DNA of 64,000 nucleotides from Sipunculus nudus (lineage: Eukaryota; Annelida; Sipuncula; Golfingiida; Sipunculidae). A model generated the notes under the pieces. The model did no database searches. It was not told where the DNA came from and saw only the letters and a program-made list of their open reading frames with translations. Position numbers and translations under genes: made by a program. Shown here one piece after another: positions 1 to 10,351 of this stretch. Location: contig CM049307.1 of NCBI GenBank assembly GCA_026874595.1, positions 72,640,643-72,704,642 of the forward strand, given 5' to 3'. Positions within the stretch are counted from its first letter, which is position 1; the number at the start of each line of letters is the position of its first letter.

Positions 1-391
1 TTTCTCGCATGAGGAATTGTATTTCATCCAGCTCATCAGCAAAGCGACAGGTGTAGTCGTAGAGGGTAGAGCGGAAGCCTTCCAAGGTGGCCAGCTTGAG
101 CTGGAGGTGGTAACGGTGTGTCTTGGTTTGGGTTGCAACTGCACGCTGGTATCGCACCATTGTGGCATTGAAGATGTTGTTGGTGTGCAGCAGCTGCTTG
201 CAGGCAAACTGGAACCTGCTGTGGGTGGCATCAAACTGCTTCTGCAGGGCAACCACATCCAAACAGAGTTGAGTATCCATGATAACAAAGCGGTGTAGGC
301 AGTTAACTGGTTTCACCTCAAAGGTTGAAAGAGATTTGATCAGTTTACCATCATGCTTCCCTTTTATAATAAAACTCAGCAGTGCTGCCAT
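1..391 (-). CDS. ORF-A, partial copy cut by window edge
   Basis: The start codon is at 389-391 and the frame runs to the window edge, covering about the first 130 of 140 codons. The frame is open throughout. Its stop and stem-loop lie outside the window. Confidence 0.5.
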   Translation of the reverse strand, partial: MAALLSFIIKGKHDGKLIKSLSTFEVKPVNCLHRFVIMDTQLCLDVVALQKQFDATHSRFQFACKQLLHTNNIFNATMVRYQRAVATQTKTHRYHLQLKLATLEGFRSTLYDYTCRFADELDEIQFLMRE

Positions 392-1628
392 CAGTACTCA
401 GTTCAGTGTCACATGCCAAATTGAATGGAGAAGTGATGAGACCAGATCCTGCAAGCTCTGATTACTCAGTGCTTGGCATGCTTGAGTGAGCACTGTCACT
501 TGTCTGAGTACTTCCTTGGGTACTGCTACTCAACATGCATCAGTGAACAAGATGTCTGTATGTTTATGCTTGATTTCTGTGTTACTCCAGTTTTTGATTA
601 TACCTTGTAAACTGTTTGTTTACAGTGTTTGTTGTTGGACTTGGGGGTGAACATTCTTGGGTTTCTGAGTACTTGATGACCCCCATGCATGAGTGAACAT
701 GGTCACTGTTTGTTCACACTGGACAGTTGTTTGACTCTGGTTTGTAAACAATCCAAGTAAATTGTTTATTTGCAAGATTTATTATGTGAATAATTGTTGG
801 AGCCACTGGGTACTTGTTACTCATCAGGTGTCAGTGATGATGGATATTGTTTTTCTGTCCTCGTAAGTGATGTGTTGTAAATTGTTTATTTTTCTAATTT
901 TAATGTTGATACTTGTTTGAGTACTTGTTTTGGCCTGTGAGTACTTGTTACTCATCATGAGTCACTGACCATGTCCCCTTTTTGTATGTATGATGGCTGT
1001 TCTATTACTGTCAATGATTATTAATTGTAAAATGTTGATTTACAGGTTTTATTGTGGATACTTGTTTGAGTTCTTGTTTGGACCCCTGAGTACTTGCTAC
1101 TCATTATGCATCAGGGATCATTGTTCATGTTTTGTGGCTGCTTTATTCTAGTGAGTAATAATGTGTTGTAAATTGTTTATTGACAAGATTTTTTGCTTGT
1201 AGCTTGTGTGAGTACTTGTTTTGGTGATGAGTACCTGTTAACCATGCATTATTGTAAATGGTCATTTCACCCTTCCATTTTTTTATATGGTTTGATTTAA
1301 AATTTCCCCAGAATGTCATATTATCTGACATACAAAGCATCTGAAAGCTGAAGAAGGTATGAAAGGGCCTGCCAGTTGATACATGTACGAGGGTTGAAAG
1401 AATAAAGGTCCATTTCATGTTTTGTGTATTGAAAATGTGCATTGAATATAGAGAATGTGAAATGATGGGGGGAAAAGTGGAAAAGATCTTGTTTTGACTT
1501 TTAAGAGGGAAGGTGATTGTGAAAGCAACAATTGGATCTGGAAGAAGTGCTGGCTCTGACAAGAGCCTTTGTCTTGTGAGACTGCAGGTCCTTGCCTGTC
1601 ATCAAGGCAAGAGACCTGAAGGATGACT

Positions 1629-2051
1629 TCAGAAGTGAGTCATGTCATTGGTGCCTGCTATTTCTCGCATGAGGAATTGTATTTCATCCAGCTCATGAGC
1701 AAAGCGACAGGTGTAGTCGTAGAGGGTAGAGCGGAAGCCTTCCAAGGTGGCCAGCTTGAGCTGGAGGTGGTAACGGTGTGTCTTGGTTTGGGTTGCAACT
1801 GCACGCTGGTATCGCACCATTGTGGCATTGAAGATGTTGTTGGTGTGCAGCAGCTGCTTGCAGGCAAACTGGAACCTGCTGTGGGTGGCATCAAACTGCT
1901 TCTGCAGGGCAACCACATCCAAACAGAGTTGAGTATCCATGATAACAAAGCGGTGTAGGCAGTTAACTGGTTTCACCTCAAAGGTTGAAAGAGATTTGAT
2001 CAGTTTACCATCATGCTTCCCTTTTATAATAAAACTCAGCAGTGCTGCCAT
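1629..2051 (-). CDS. ORF-A, 140-aa array protein of unknown function (copy 1)
   Basis: This is the array's principal ORF; I do not recognise the family. The protein starts MAALLSF, has a short basic N-terminal segment (K/H-rich around residues 10-20), and from about residue 40 to 130 looks largely helical with no Pro or Gly breaks until G105. It is rich in Gln, Leu, His and Thr, suggesting a coiled coil or helical bundle. No signal peptide or membrane span is evident, though the first ten residues are hydrophobic. It lacks any core-histone or H1 signature. Support for coding: intact in all 24 complete copies, no indels in 423 bp, higher GC than the spacer, and a histone-type stem-loop at 1552-1567, 61 nt past the stop. 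Against: by eye, replacement changes among copies (about 17) are at least as frequent as silent ones (about 8), so purifying selection is not demonstrated. This copy has His at 119 instead of Asp. Confidence 0.55.
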   Translation of the reverse strand: MAALLSFIIKGKHDGKLIKSLSTFEVKPVNCLHRFVIMDTQLCLDVVALQKQFDATHSRFQFACKQLLHTNNIFNATMVRYQRAVATQTKTHRYHLQLKLATLEGFRSTLYDYTCRFAHELDEIQFLMREIAGTNDMTHF

Positions 2052-2149
2052 CAGTACTCAGTTCAGTGTCACATGCCAAATTGAATGGAGAAGTGATGAG
2101 ACCAGATCCTGCAAGCTCTGATTACTCAGTGCTTGGCATGCTTGAGTGA

Positions 2150-2930
2150 GCACTGTCACTTGTCTGAGTACTTCCTTGGGTACTGCTACTCAACATGCAT
2201 CAGTGAACAAGATGTCTGTATGTTTATGCCTGATTTCTGTTTTACTCCAGTTTGTGATTATACCTTGTAAACTGTTTGTTTACAGTGTTTGTTGTTGGAC
2301 TTGGGGGTGAACATTCTTTGGTTTCTGAGTACTTGATGACCCTCATGCATCAGTGAACACGGTCACTGTTTGTTCACACTGGACAGTTGTTTGACTCTGG
2401 TTAGTAAAAAATCCAAGTAAATTGTTTATTTGCAAGATTTATTATGTGAATAATTGTTGGAGCCACTGGGTACTTGTTACTCATCAGGTGTCAGTGATGA
2501 TGGATATTGTTTTTCTGTCCTCGTAAGTGATGTGTTGTAAATTGTTTATTTTTCTAATTTTAATGTTGATACTTGTTTGAGTACTTGTTTTGGCCTGTGA
2601 GTACTTGTTACTCATCATGAGTCACTGACCATGTCCCCTTTTTGTATGTATGATGGCTGTTCTATTACTGTCAATGATTATTAATTGTAAAATGTTGATT
2701 TACAGGTTTTATTGTGGATACTTGTTTGAGTTCTTGTTTGGACCCCTGAGTACTTGCTACTCATTATGCATCAGGGATCATTGTTCATGTTTTGTGGCTG
2801 CTTTATTCTAGTGAGTAATAATGTGTTGTAAATTGTTTATTGACAAGATTTTTTGCTTGTAGCTTGTGTGAGTACTTGTTTTGGTGATGAGTACTTGTTA
2901 ACCATGCATTATTGTAAATGGTCATTTCAC
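2150..2930. repeat. Degenerate GAGTACTTG subrepeats in the unit spacer (representative)
   Basis: Six degenerate modules start near 2166, 2327, 2468, 2599, 2748 and 2889, spaced 131-161 bp. Each has a (G/A)GTACTTG...TACTCATCATGCATCAGTGA-like core and an AT-rich GTAAATTGTTTATTTACAG-like stretch. The same series occurs in every unit at +1660-bp steps. It lies upstream of ORF-A on the minus strand, where rDNA-type and other tandem gene clusters often carry spacer enhancers. Whether it is regulatory is unknown. The 123-139-codon minus-strand ORF overlapping its left part (for example 2803-3222) is broken in many units and is probably not coding. Confidence 0.75.
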
Positions 2931-3211
2931 CCTTCCATTTGTTTATATGGTTTGATTCAAAATTTCCCCAGAATGTCATATTATCTGACATACAAGGCAT
3001 CTGAAAGCTGAAGAAGGTATGAAAGGGCCTGCCAGTTGATACATGTGAGAGGGTTGAAAGAATAAAGGTCCATTTCATGTTTTGTGTTCTGAAAATGTGC
3101 ATTGAATATAGAGAATGTGAATTGATGGGGGGAAAAGTGGAAAAGATCTTGTTTTGACTTTTAAGAGGGAAGGTGATTGTGAAAGCAACAATTGGATCTG
3201 GAAGAAGTGCT

Positions 3212-3227
3212 GGCTCTGACAAGAGCC
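3212..3227 (-). promoter_or_regulatory. Histone-type 3' stem-loop downstream of ORF-A (representative; one per unit)
   Basis: The minus strand reads GGCTCTTGTCAGAGCC: a perfect 6-bp stem, GGCTCT/AGAGCC, with a 4-nt loop TGTC. ACAAA comes just before it and AGCA after. The histone mRNA element is usually GGCTCTTTTCAGAGCC with a CAAA lead and an ACCCA-like tail. Only the second loop base differs, and the loop U1 and U3 that matter for SLBP recognition in known cases are kept. It starts 61 nt after the ORF-A stop, a typical histone distance. It recurs 62-77 bp below the low coordinate of every complete ORF-A copy, with one wobble variant in copies 11 and 20. I see no clear purine-rich downstream element (CAAGAAAGA type). 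Confidence 0.6.
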
Positions 3228-3244
3228 TTTGTCTTGTGAGACTG

Positions 3245-3278
3245 CAGGTCCTTGCCTGTCATCAAGGCAAGAGACCTG
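3245..3278 (-). promoter_or_regulatory. Second hairpin between the ORF-A stop and the histone-type stem-loop (representative)
   Basis: CAGGTC and CTTGCCT pair with AGGCAAG and GACCTG around a 7-nt loop, with a single bulged A. The result is a 13-bp stem in the presumed 3' UTR. It recurs in each unit. In about a third of units a G-to-A change (gcaggtcc to gcaagtcc) breaks one pair, so it is less constrained than the neighbouring stem-loop. Confidence 0.45.
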
Positions 3279-3288
3279 AAGGATGACT

Positions 3289-3711
3289 TCAGAAGTGAGT
3301 CATGTCATTGGTGCCTGCTATTTCTCGCATGAGGAATTGTATTTCATCCAGCTCATGAGCAAAGCGACAGGTGTAGTCGTAGAGGGTAGAGCGGAAGCCT
3401 TCCAAGGTGGCCAGCTTGAGCTGGAGGTGGTAACGGTGTGTCTTGGTTTGGGTTGCAACTGCACGCTGGTATCGCACCATTGTGGCATTGAAGATGTTGT
3501 TGGTGTGCAGCAGCTGCTTGCAGGCAAACTGGTACCTGCTGTGGGTGGCATCAAACTGCTTCTGCAGGGCAACCACATCCAAACAGAGTTGAGTATCCAT
3601 GATAACAAAGCGGTGTAGGCAGTTAACTGGTTTCACCTCAAAGGTTGAAAGAGATTTAATCAGTTTACCATCATGCTTCCCTTTTATAATAAAACTCAGC
3701 AGTGCTGCCAT
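3289..3711 (-). CDS. ORF-A copy 2
   Basis: Intact 140 codons; variants F60Y and D119H. Stem-loop at 3212-3227. Cap-like motif CCATTCA (minus strand) at 3742-3748. Confidence 0.55.
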   Translation of the reverse strand: MAALLSFIIKGKHDGKLIKSLSTFEVKPVNCLHRFVIMDTQLCLDVVALQKQFDATHSRYQFACKQLLHTNNIFNATMVRYQRAVATQTKTHRYHLQLKLATLEGFRSTLYDYTCRFAHELDEIQFLMREIAGTNDMTHF

Positions 3712-3741
3712 CTGTACTCAGTTCAGTGTCACATGCCAAAT

Positions 3742-3748
3742 TGAATGG
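3742..3748 (-). promoter_or_regulatory. Cap-site-like motif CCATTCA upstream of ORF-A (representative)
   Basis: The minus strand carries CCATTCA about 31 bases upstream of the ORF-A start. It fits the PyCATTCPu cap-site motif described for sea urchin histone genes. It is present at the same place in every unit, but no TATA box is visible 25-35 bases further upstream. Seven bases can match by chance. Confidence 0.25.
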
Positions 3749-4948
3749 AGAAGTGATGAGACCAGATCCTGCAAGCTCTGATTACTCAGTGCTTGGCATG
3801 CTTGAGTGAGCACTGTCACTTGTCTGAGTACTTCCTTGGGTACTGCTACTCAAGATGCATCAGTGAACAAGATGTCTGTATGTTTATGCTTGATTTCTGT
3901 GTTACTCCAGTTTGTGATTATACCTTGTAAACTGTTTGTTTACAGTGTTTGTTGTTGGACTTGGGGGTGAACATTTTTGGGTTTCTGAGTACTTGATGAC
4001 CCCCATGCATGAGTGAACATGGTCACTGTTTGTTCACACTGGACAGTTGTTTGACTCTGGTTTGTAAACAATCCAAGTAAATTGTTTATTTGCAAGATTT
4101 ATTATGTGAATAATTGTTGGAGCCACTGGGTACTTGTTACTCATCAGGTGTCAGTGATGATGGATATTGTTTTTCAGTCCTCGTAAGTGATGTGTTGTAA
4201 ATTGTTTATTTTTCTAATTTTAATGTTGATACTTGTTTGAGTACTTGTTTTGGCCTGTGAGTACTTGTTACTCATCATGAGTCACTGACCATGTCCCCTT
4301 TTTGTATGTATGATGGCTGTTCTATTACTGTCAATGATTATTAATTGTAAAATGTTGATTTACAGGTTTTATTGTGGATACTTGTTCGAGTTCTTGTTTG
4401 GACCCCTGAGTACTTGCTACTCATTATGCATCAGGGATCATTGTTCATGTTTTGTGGCTGCTTTATTCTAGTGAGAAATAATGTGTTGTAAATTGTTTAT
4501 TGACAAGATTTTATGCTTGTAGCTTGTGTGAGTACTTGTTTTGGTGATGAGTACCTGTTAACCATGCATTATTGTAAATGGTCATTTCACCCTTCCATTT
4601 TTTTATATGGTTTGATTTAAAATTTCCCCAGAATGTCATATTATCTGACATACAAGGCATCTGAAAGCTGAAGAAGGTATGAAAGGGCCTGCCAGTTGAT
4701 ACATGTGAGAGGGTTGAAAGAATAAAGGTCCATTTCATGTTTTGTGTATTGAAAATGTGCATTGAATATAGAGAATGTGAAATGATGGGGGGAAAAGTGG
4801 AAAAGATCTTGTTTTGACTTTTAAGAGGGAAGGTGATTGTGAAAGCAACAATTGGATCTGGAAGAAGTGCTGGCTCTGACAAGAGCCTTTGTCTTGTGAG
4901 ACTGCAGGTCCTTGCCTGTCATCAAGGCAAGAGACCTGAAGGATGACT

Positions 4949-5371
4949 TCAGAAGTGAGTCATGTCATTGGTGCCTGCTATTTCTCGCATGAGGAATTGT
5001 ATTTCATCCAGCTCATGAGCAAAGCGACAGGTGTAGTCGTAGAGGGTAGAGCGGAAGCCTTCCAAGGTGGCCAGCTTGAGCTGGAGGTGGTAACGGTGTG
5101 TCTTGGTTTGGGTTGCAACTGCACGCTGGTATCGCACCATTGTGGCATTGAAGATGTTGTTGGTGTGCAGCAGCTGCTTGCAGGCAAACTGGAACCTGCT
5201 GTGGGTGGCATCAAACTGCTTCTGCAGGGCAACCACATCCAAACAGAGTTGAGTATCCATGATAACAAAGCGGTGTAGGCAGTTAACTGGTTTCACCTCA
5301 AAGGTTGAAAGAGATTTGATCAGTTTACCATCATGCTTCCCTTTTATAATAAAACTCAGCAGTGCTGCCAT
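4949..5371 (-). CDS. ORF-A copy 3
   Basis: Intact 140 codons; variant D119H. Stem-loop at 4872-4887. Confidence 0.55.
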   Translation of the reverse strand: MAALLSFIIKGKHDGKLIKSLSTFEVKPVNCLHRFVIMDTQLCLDVVALQKQFDATHSRFQFACKQLLHTNNIFNATMVRYQRAVATQTKTHRYHLQLKLATLEGFRSTLYDYTCRFAHELDEIQFLMREIAGTNDMTHF

Positions 5372-6608
5372 CAGTACTCAGTTCAGTGTCACATGCCAAA
5401 TTGAATGGAGAAGTGATGAGACCAGATCCTGCAAGCTCTGATTACTCAGTGCTTGGCATGCTTGAGTGAGCACTGTCACTTGTCTGAGTACTTCCTTGGG
5501 TACTGCTACTCAAGATGCATCAGTGAACAAGATGTCTGTATGTTTATTCCTGATTTCTGTTTTACTCCAGTTTGTGATTATACCTTGTAAACTGTTTGTT
5601 TACAGTGTTTGTTGCTGGATTTGGGGGTGAACATTCTTTGGTTTCTGAGTACTTGATGACCCTCATGCATGAGTGAACACGGTCACTGTTTGTTCACACT
5701 GGACAGTTGTTTGACTCTGGTTAGTAAACAATCCAAGTAAATTGTTTATTTGCAAGATTTATTATGTGAATAATTGTTGGAGCCACTGGGTACTTGTTAC
5801 TCATCAGGTGTCAGTGATGATGGATATTGTTTTTCTGTCCTTGTAAGTGATGTGTTGTAAATTGTTTATTTTTCTAATTTTAATGTTGATACTTGTTTGA
5901 GTACTTGTTTTGGCCTGTGAGTACTTGCTACTCATCATGAGTCACTGACCATGTCCCCTTTTTGTGTGTATGATGGCTGTTCTATTACTGTTAATGATTA
6001 TTAATTGTAAAATGTTTATTTACAGGTTTTATTGTGGATACTTGTTTGAGTTCTTGTTTGGACCCCTGAGTACTTGCTACTCATTATGCATCAGGGATCA
6101 TTGTTCATGTTTTGTGGCTGCTTTATTCTAGTGAGTAATAATGTGTTGTAAATTGTTTATTGACAAGATTTTTTGCTTGTAGCTTGTGTGAGTACTTGTT
6201 TTGGTGATGAGTACTTGTTAACCATGCATTATTGTAAATGGTCATTTCACCCTTCCATTTGTTTATATGGTTTGATTTAAAATTTCCCCAGAATGTCATA
6301 TTATCTGACATACAAGGCATCTGAAAGCTGAAGAAGGTATGAAAGGGCCTGCCAGTTGATACATGTGAGAGGGTTGAAAGAATAAAGGTCCATTTCATGT
6401 TTTGTGTACTGAAAATGTGCATTGAATATAGAGAATGTGAATTGATGGGGGGAAAAGTGGAAAAGATCTTGTTTTGACTTTTAAGAGGGAAGGTGATTGT
6501 GAAAGCAACAATTGGATCTGGAAGAAGTGCTGGCTCTGACAAGAGCCTTTGTCTTGTGAGACTGCAAGTCCTTGCCTGTCATCAAGGCAAGAGACCTGAA
6601 GGATGACT

Positions 6609-7031
6609 TCAGAAGTGAGTCATGTCATTGGTGCCTGCTATTTCTCGCATGAGGAATTGTATTTCATCCAGCTCATCAGCAAAGCGACAGGTGTAGTCGT
6701 AGAGGGTAGAGCGGAAGCCTTCCAAGGTGGCCAGCTTGAGCTGGAGGTGGTAACGGTGTGTCTTGGTTTGGGTTGCAACTGCACGCTGGTATCGCACCAT
6801 TGTGGCATTGAAGATGTTGTTGGTGTGCAGCAGCTGCTTGCAGGCAAACTGGAACCTGCTGTGGGTGGCATCAAACTGCTTCTGCAGGGCAACCACATCC
6901 AAACAGAGTTGAGTAGCCATGATAACAAAGCGGTGTAGGCAGTTAACTGGTTTCACCTCAAAGGTTGAAAGAGATTTGATCAGTTTACCATCATGCTTCC
7001 CTTTTATAATAAAACTCAGCAGTGCTGCCAT
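6609..7031 (-). CDS. ORF-A copy 4
   Basis: Intact 140 codons; private variant D39A. Stem-loop at 6532-6547. Confidence 0.55.
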   Translation of the reverse strand: MAALLSFIIKGKHDGKLIKSLSTFEVKPVNCLHRFVIMATQLCLDVVALQKQFDATHSRFQFACKQLLHTNNIFNATMVRYQRAVATQTKTHRYHLQLKLATLEGFRSTLYDYTCRFADELDEIQFLMREIAGTNDMTHF

Positions 7032-8268
7032 CAGTACTCAGTTCAGTGTCACATGCCAAATTGAATGGAGAAGTGATGAGACCAGATCCTGCAAGCTCTG
7101 ATTACTCAGTGCTTGGCATGCTTGAGTGAGCACTGTCACTTGTCTGAGTACTTCCTTGGGTACTGCTACTCAAGATGCATCAGTGAACAAGATGTCTGTA
7201 TGTTTATGCTTGATTTCTGTGTTACTCCAGTTTTTGATTATACCTTGTAAACTGTTTGTTTACAGTGTTTGTTGTTGGACTTGGGGGTGAACATTCTTGG
7301 GTTTCTGAGTACTTGATGACCCCCATGCATGAGTGAACACGGTCACTGTTTGTTCACACTGGACAGTTGTTTGACTCTGGTTTGTAAACAATCCAAGTAA
7401 ATTGTTTATTTGCAAGATTTATTATGTGAATAATTGTTGGAGCCACTGGGTACTTGTTACTCATCAGGTGTCAGTGATGATGGATATTGTTTTTCTGTCC
7501 TCGTAAGTGATGTGTTGTAAATTGTTTATTTTTCTAATTTTAATGTTGATACTTGTTTGAGTACTTGTTTTGGCCTGTGAGTACTTGCTACTCATCATGA
7601 GTCACTGACCATGTCCCCTTTTTGTATGTATGATGGCTGTTCTATTACTGTCAATGATTATTAATTGTAAAATGTTGATTTACAGGTTTTATTGTGGATA
7701 CTTGTTTGAGTTCTTGTTTGGACCCCTGAGTACTTGCTACTCATTATGCATCAGGGATCATTGTTCATGTTTTGTGGCTGCTTTATTCTAGTGAGTAATA
7801 ATGTGTTGTAAATTGTTTATTGACAAGATTTTTTGCTTGTAGCTTGTGTGAGTACTTGTTTTGGTGATGAGTACCTGTTAACCATGCATTATTGTAAATG
7901 GTCATTTCACCCTTCCATTTTTTTATATGGTTTGATTTAAAATTTCCCCAGAATGTCATATTATCTGACATACAAAGCATCTGAAAGCTGAAGAAGGTAT
8001 GAAAGGGCCTGCCAGTTGATACATGTACGAGGGTTGAAAGAATAAAGGTCCATTTCATGTTTTGTGTATTGAAAATGTGCATTGAATATAGAGAATGTGA
8101 AATGATGGGGGGAAAAGTGGAAAAGATCTTGTTTTGACTTTTAAGAGGGAAGGTGATTGTGAAAGCAACAATTGGATCTGGAAGAAGTGCTGGCTCTGAC
8201 AAGAGCCTTTGTCTTGTGAGACTGCAGGTCCTTGCCTGTCATCAAGGCAAGAGACCTGAAGGATGACT

Positions 8269-8691
8269 TCAGAAGTGAGTCATGTCATTGGTGCCTGCTA
8301 TTTCTCGCATGAGGAATTGTATTTCATCCAGCTCATCAGCAAAGCGACAGGTGTAGTCGTAGAGGGTAGAGCGGAAGCCTTCCAAGGTGGCCAGCTTGAG
8401 CTGGAGGTGGTAACGGTGTGTCTTGGTTTGGGTTGCAACTGCACGCTGGTATCGCACCATTGTGGCATTGAAGATGTTGTTGGTGTGCAGCAGCTGCTTG
8501 CAGGCAAACTGGAACCTGCTGTGGGTGGCATCAAACTGCTTCTGCAGGGCAACCACATCCAAACAGAGTTGAGTATCCATGATAACAAAGCGGTGTAGGC
8601 AGTTAACTGGTTTCACCTCAAAGGTTGAAAGAGATTTGATCAGTTTACCATCATGCTTCCCTTTTATAATAAAACTCAGCAGTGCTGCCAT
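8269..8691 (-). CDS. ORF-A copy 5
   Basis: Intact and equal to the commonest protein version (Asp119). Stem-loop at 8192-8207. Confidence 0.55.
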   Translation of the reverse strand: MAALLSFIIKGKHDGKLIKSLSTFEVKPVNCLHRFVIMDTQLCLDVVALQKQFDATHSRFQFACKQLLHTNNIFNATMVRYQRAVATQTKTHRYHLQLKLATLEGFRSTLYDYTCRFADELDEIQFLMREIAGTNDMTHF

Positions 8692-9928
8692 CAGTACTCA
8701 GTTCAGTGTCACATGCCAAATTGAATGGAGAAGTGATGAGACCAGATCCTGCAAGCTCTGATTACTCAGTGCTTGGCATGCTTGAGTGAGCACTGTCACT
8801 TGTCTGAGTACTTCCTTGGGTACTGCTACTCAAGATGCATCAGTGAACAAGATGTCTGTATGTTTATTCCTGATTTCTGTTTTACTCCAGTTTGTGATTA
8901 TACCTTGTAAACTGTTTGTTTACAGTGTTTGTTGCTGGATTTGGGGGTGAACATTCTTTGGTTTCTGAGTACTTGATGACCCTCATGCATGAGTGAACAC
9001 GGTCACTGTTTGTTCACACTGGACAGTTGTTTGACTCTGGTTAGTAAACAATCCAAGTAAATTGTTTATTTGCAAGATTTATTATGTGAATAATTGTTGG
9101 AGCCACTGGGTACTTGTTACTCATCAGGTGTCAGTGATGATGGATATTGTTTTTCTGTCCTTGTAAGTGATGTGTTGTAAATTGTTTATTTTTCTAATTT
9201 TAATGTTGATACTTGTTTGAGTACTTGTTTTGGCCTGTGAGTACTTGCTACTCATCATGAGTCACTGACCATGTCCCCTTTTTGTGTGTATGATGGCTGT
9301 TCTATTACTGTTAATGATTATTAATTGTAAAATGTTTATTTACAGGTTTTATTGTGGATACTTGTTTGAGTTCTTGTTTGGACCCCTGAGTACTTGCTAC
9401 TCATTATGCATCAGGGATCATTGTTCATGTTTTGTGGCTGCTTTATTCTAGTGAGTAATAATGTGTTGTAAATTGTTTATTGACAAGATTTTTTGCTTGT
9501 AGCTTGTGTGAGTACTTGTTTTGGTGATGAGTACTTGTTAACCATGCATTATTGTAAATGGTCATTTCACCCTTCCATTTGTTTATATGGTTTGATTTAA
9601 AATTTCCCCAGAATGTCATATTATCTGACATACAAGGCATCTGAAAGCTGAAGAAGGTATGAAAGGGCCTGCCAGTTGATACATGTGAGAGGGTTGAAAG
9701 AATAAAGGTCCATTTCATGTTTTGTGTACTGAAAATGTGCATTGAATATAGAGAATGTGAATTGATGGGGGGAAAAATGGAAAAGATCTTGTTTTGACTT
9801 TTAAGAGGGAAGGTGATTGTGAAAGCAACAATTGGATCTGGAAGAAGTGCTGGCTCTGACAAGAGCCTTTGTCTTGTGAGACTGCAAGTCCTTGCCTGTC
9901 ATCAAGGCAAGAGACCTGAAGGATGACT

Positions 9929-10351
9929 TCAGAAGTGAGTCATGTCATTGGTGCCTGCTATTTCTCGCATGAGGAATTGTATTTCATCCAGCTCATGAGC
10001 AAAGCGACAGGTGTAGTCGTAGAGGGTAGAGCGGAAGCCTTCCAAGGTGGCCAGCTTGAGCTGGAGGTGGTAACGGTGTGTCTTGGTTTGGGTTGCAACT
10101 GCACGCTGGTATCGCACCATTGTGGCATTGAAGATGTTGTTGGTGTGCAGCAGCTGCTTGCAGGCAAACTGGAACCTGCTGTGGGTGGCATCAAACTGCT
10201 TCTGCAGGGCAACCACATCCAAACAGAGTTGAGTATCCATGATAACAAAGCGGTGTAGGCAGTTAACTGGTTTCACCTCAAAGGTTGAAAGAGATTTGAT
10301 CAGTTTACCATCATGCTTCCCTTTTATAATAAAACTCAGCAGTGCTGCCAT
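9929..10351 (-). CDS. ORF-A copy 6
   Basis: Intact 140 codons; variant D119H. Stem-loop at 9852-9867. Confidence 0.55.
   Translation of the reverse strand: MAALLSFIIKGKHDGKLIKSLSTFEVKPVNCLHRFVIMDTQLCLDVVALQKQFDATHSRFQFACKQLLHTNNIFNATMVRYQRAVATQTKTHRYHLQLKLATLEGFRSTLYDYTCRFAHELDEIQFLMREIAGTNDMTHF

Noticed and set aside
1658-1948. Minus-strand 96-codon ORF (Ser/Pro/Thr-rich)
   Set aside because: Alternative frame inside ORF-A; shortened in several copies.
1623-1958. Plus-strand 111-codon ORF overlapping ORF-A, present in all copies
   Set aside because: It is the antisense shadow of ORF-A and has no stem-loop or start context. Its persistence follows from the identity of the copies. Not fully excluded, but ORF-A has the better supporting context.
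2803-3222. Minus-strand 139-codon ORF in the unit
   Set aside because: Truncated to 123, 99, 90 or 69 codons in many units by indels or stops, AT-rich, and it spans the stem-loop and part of the subrepeats.
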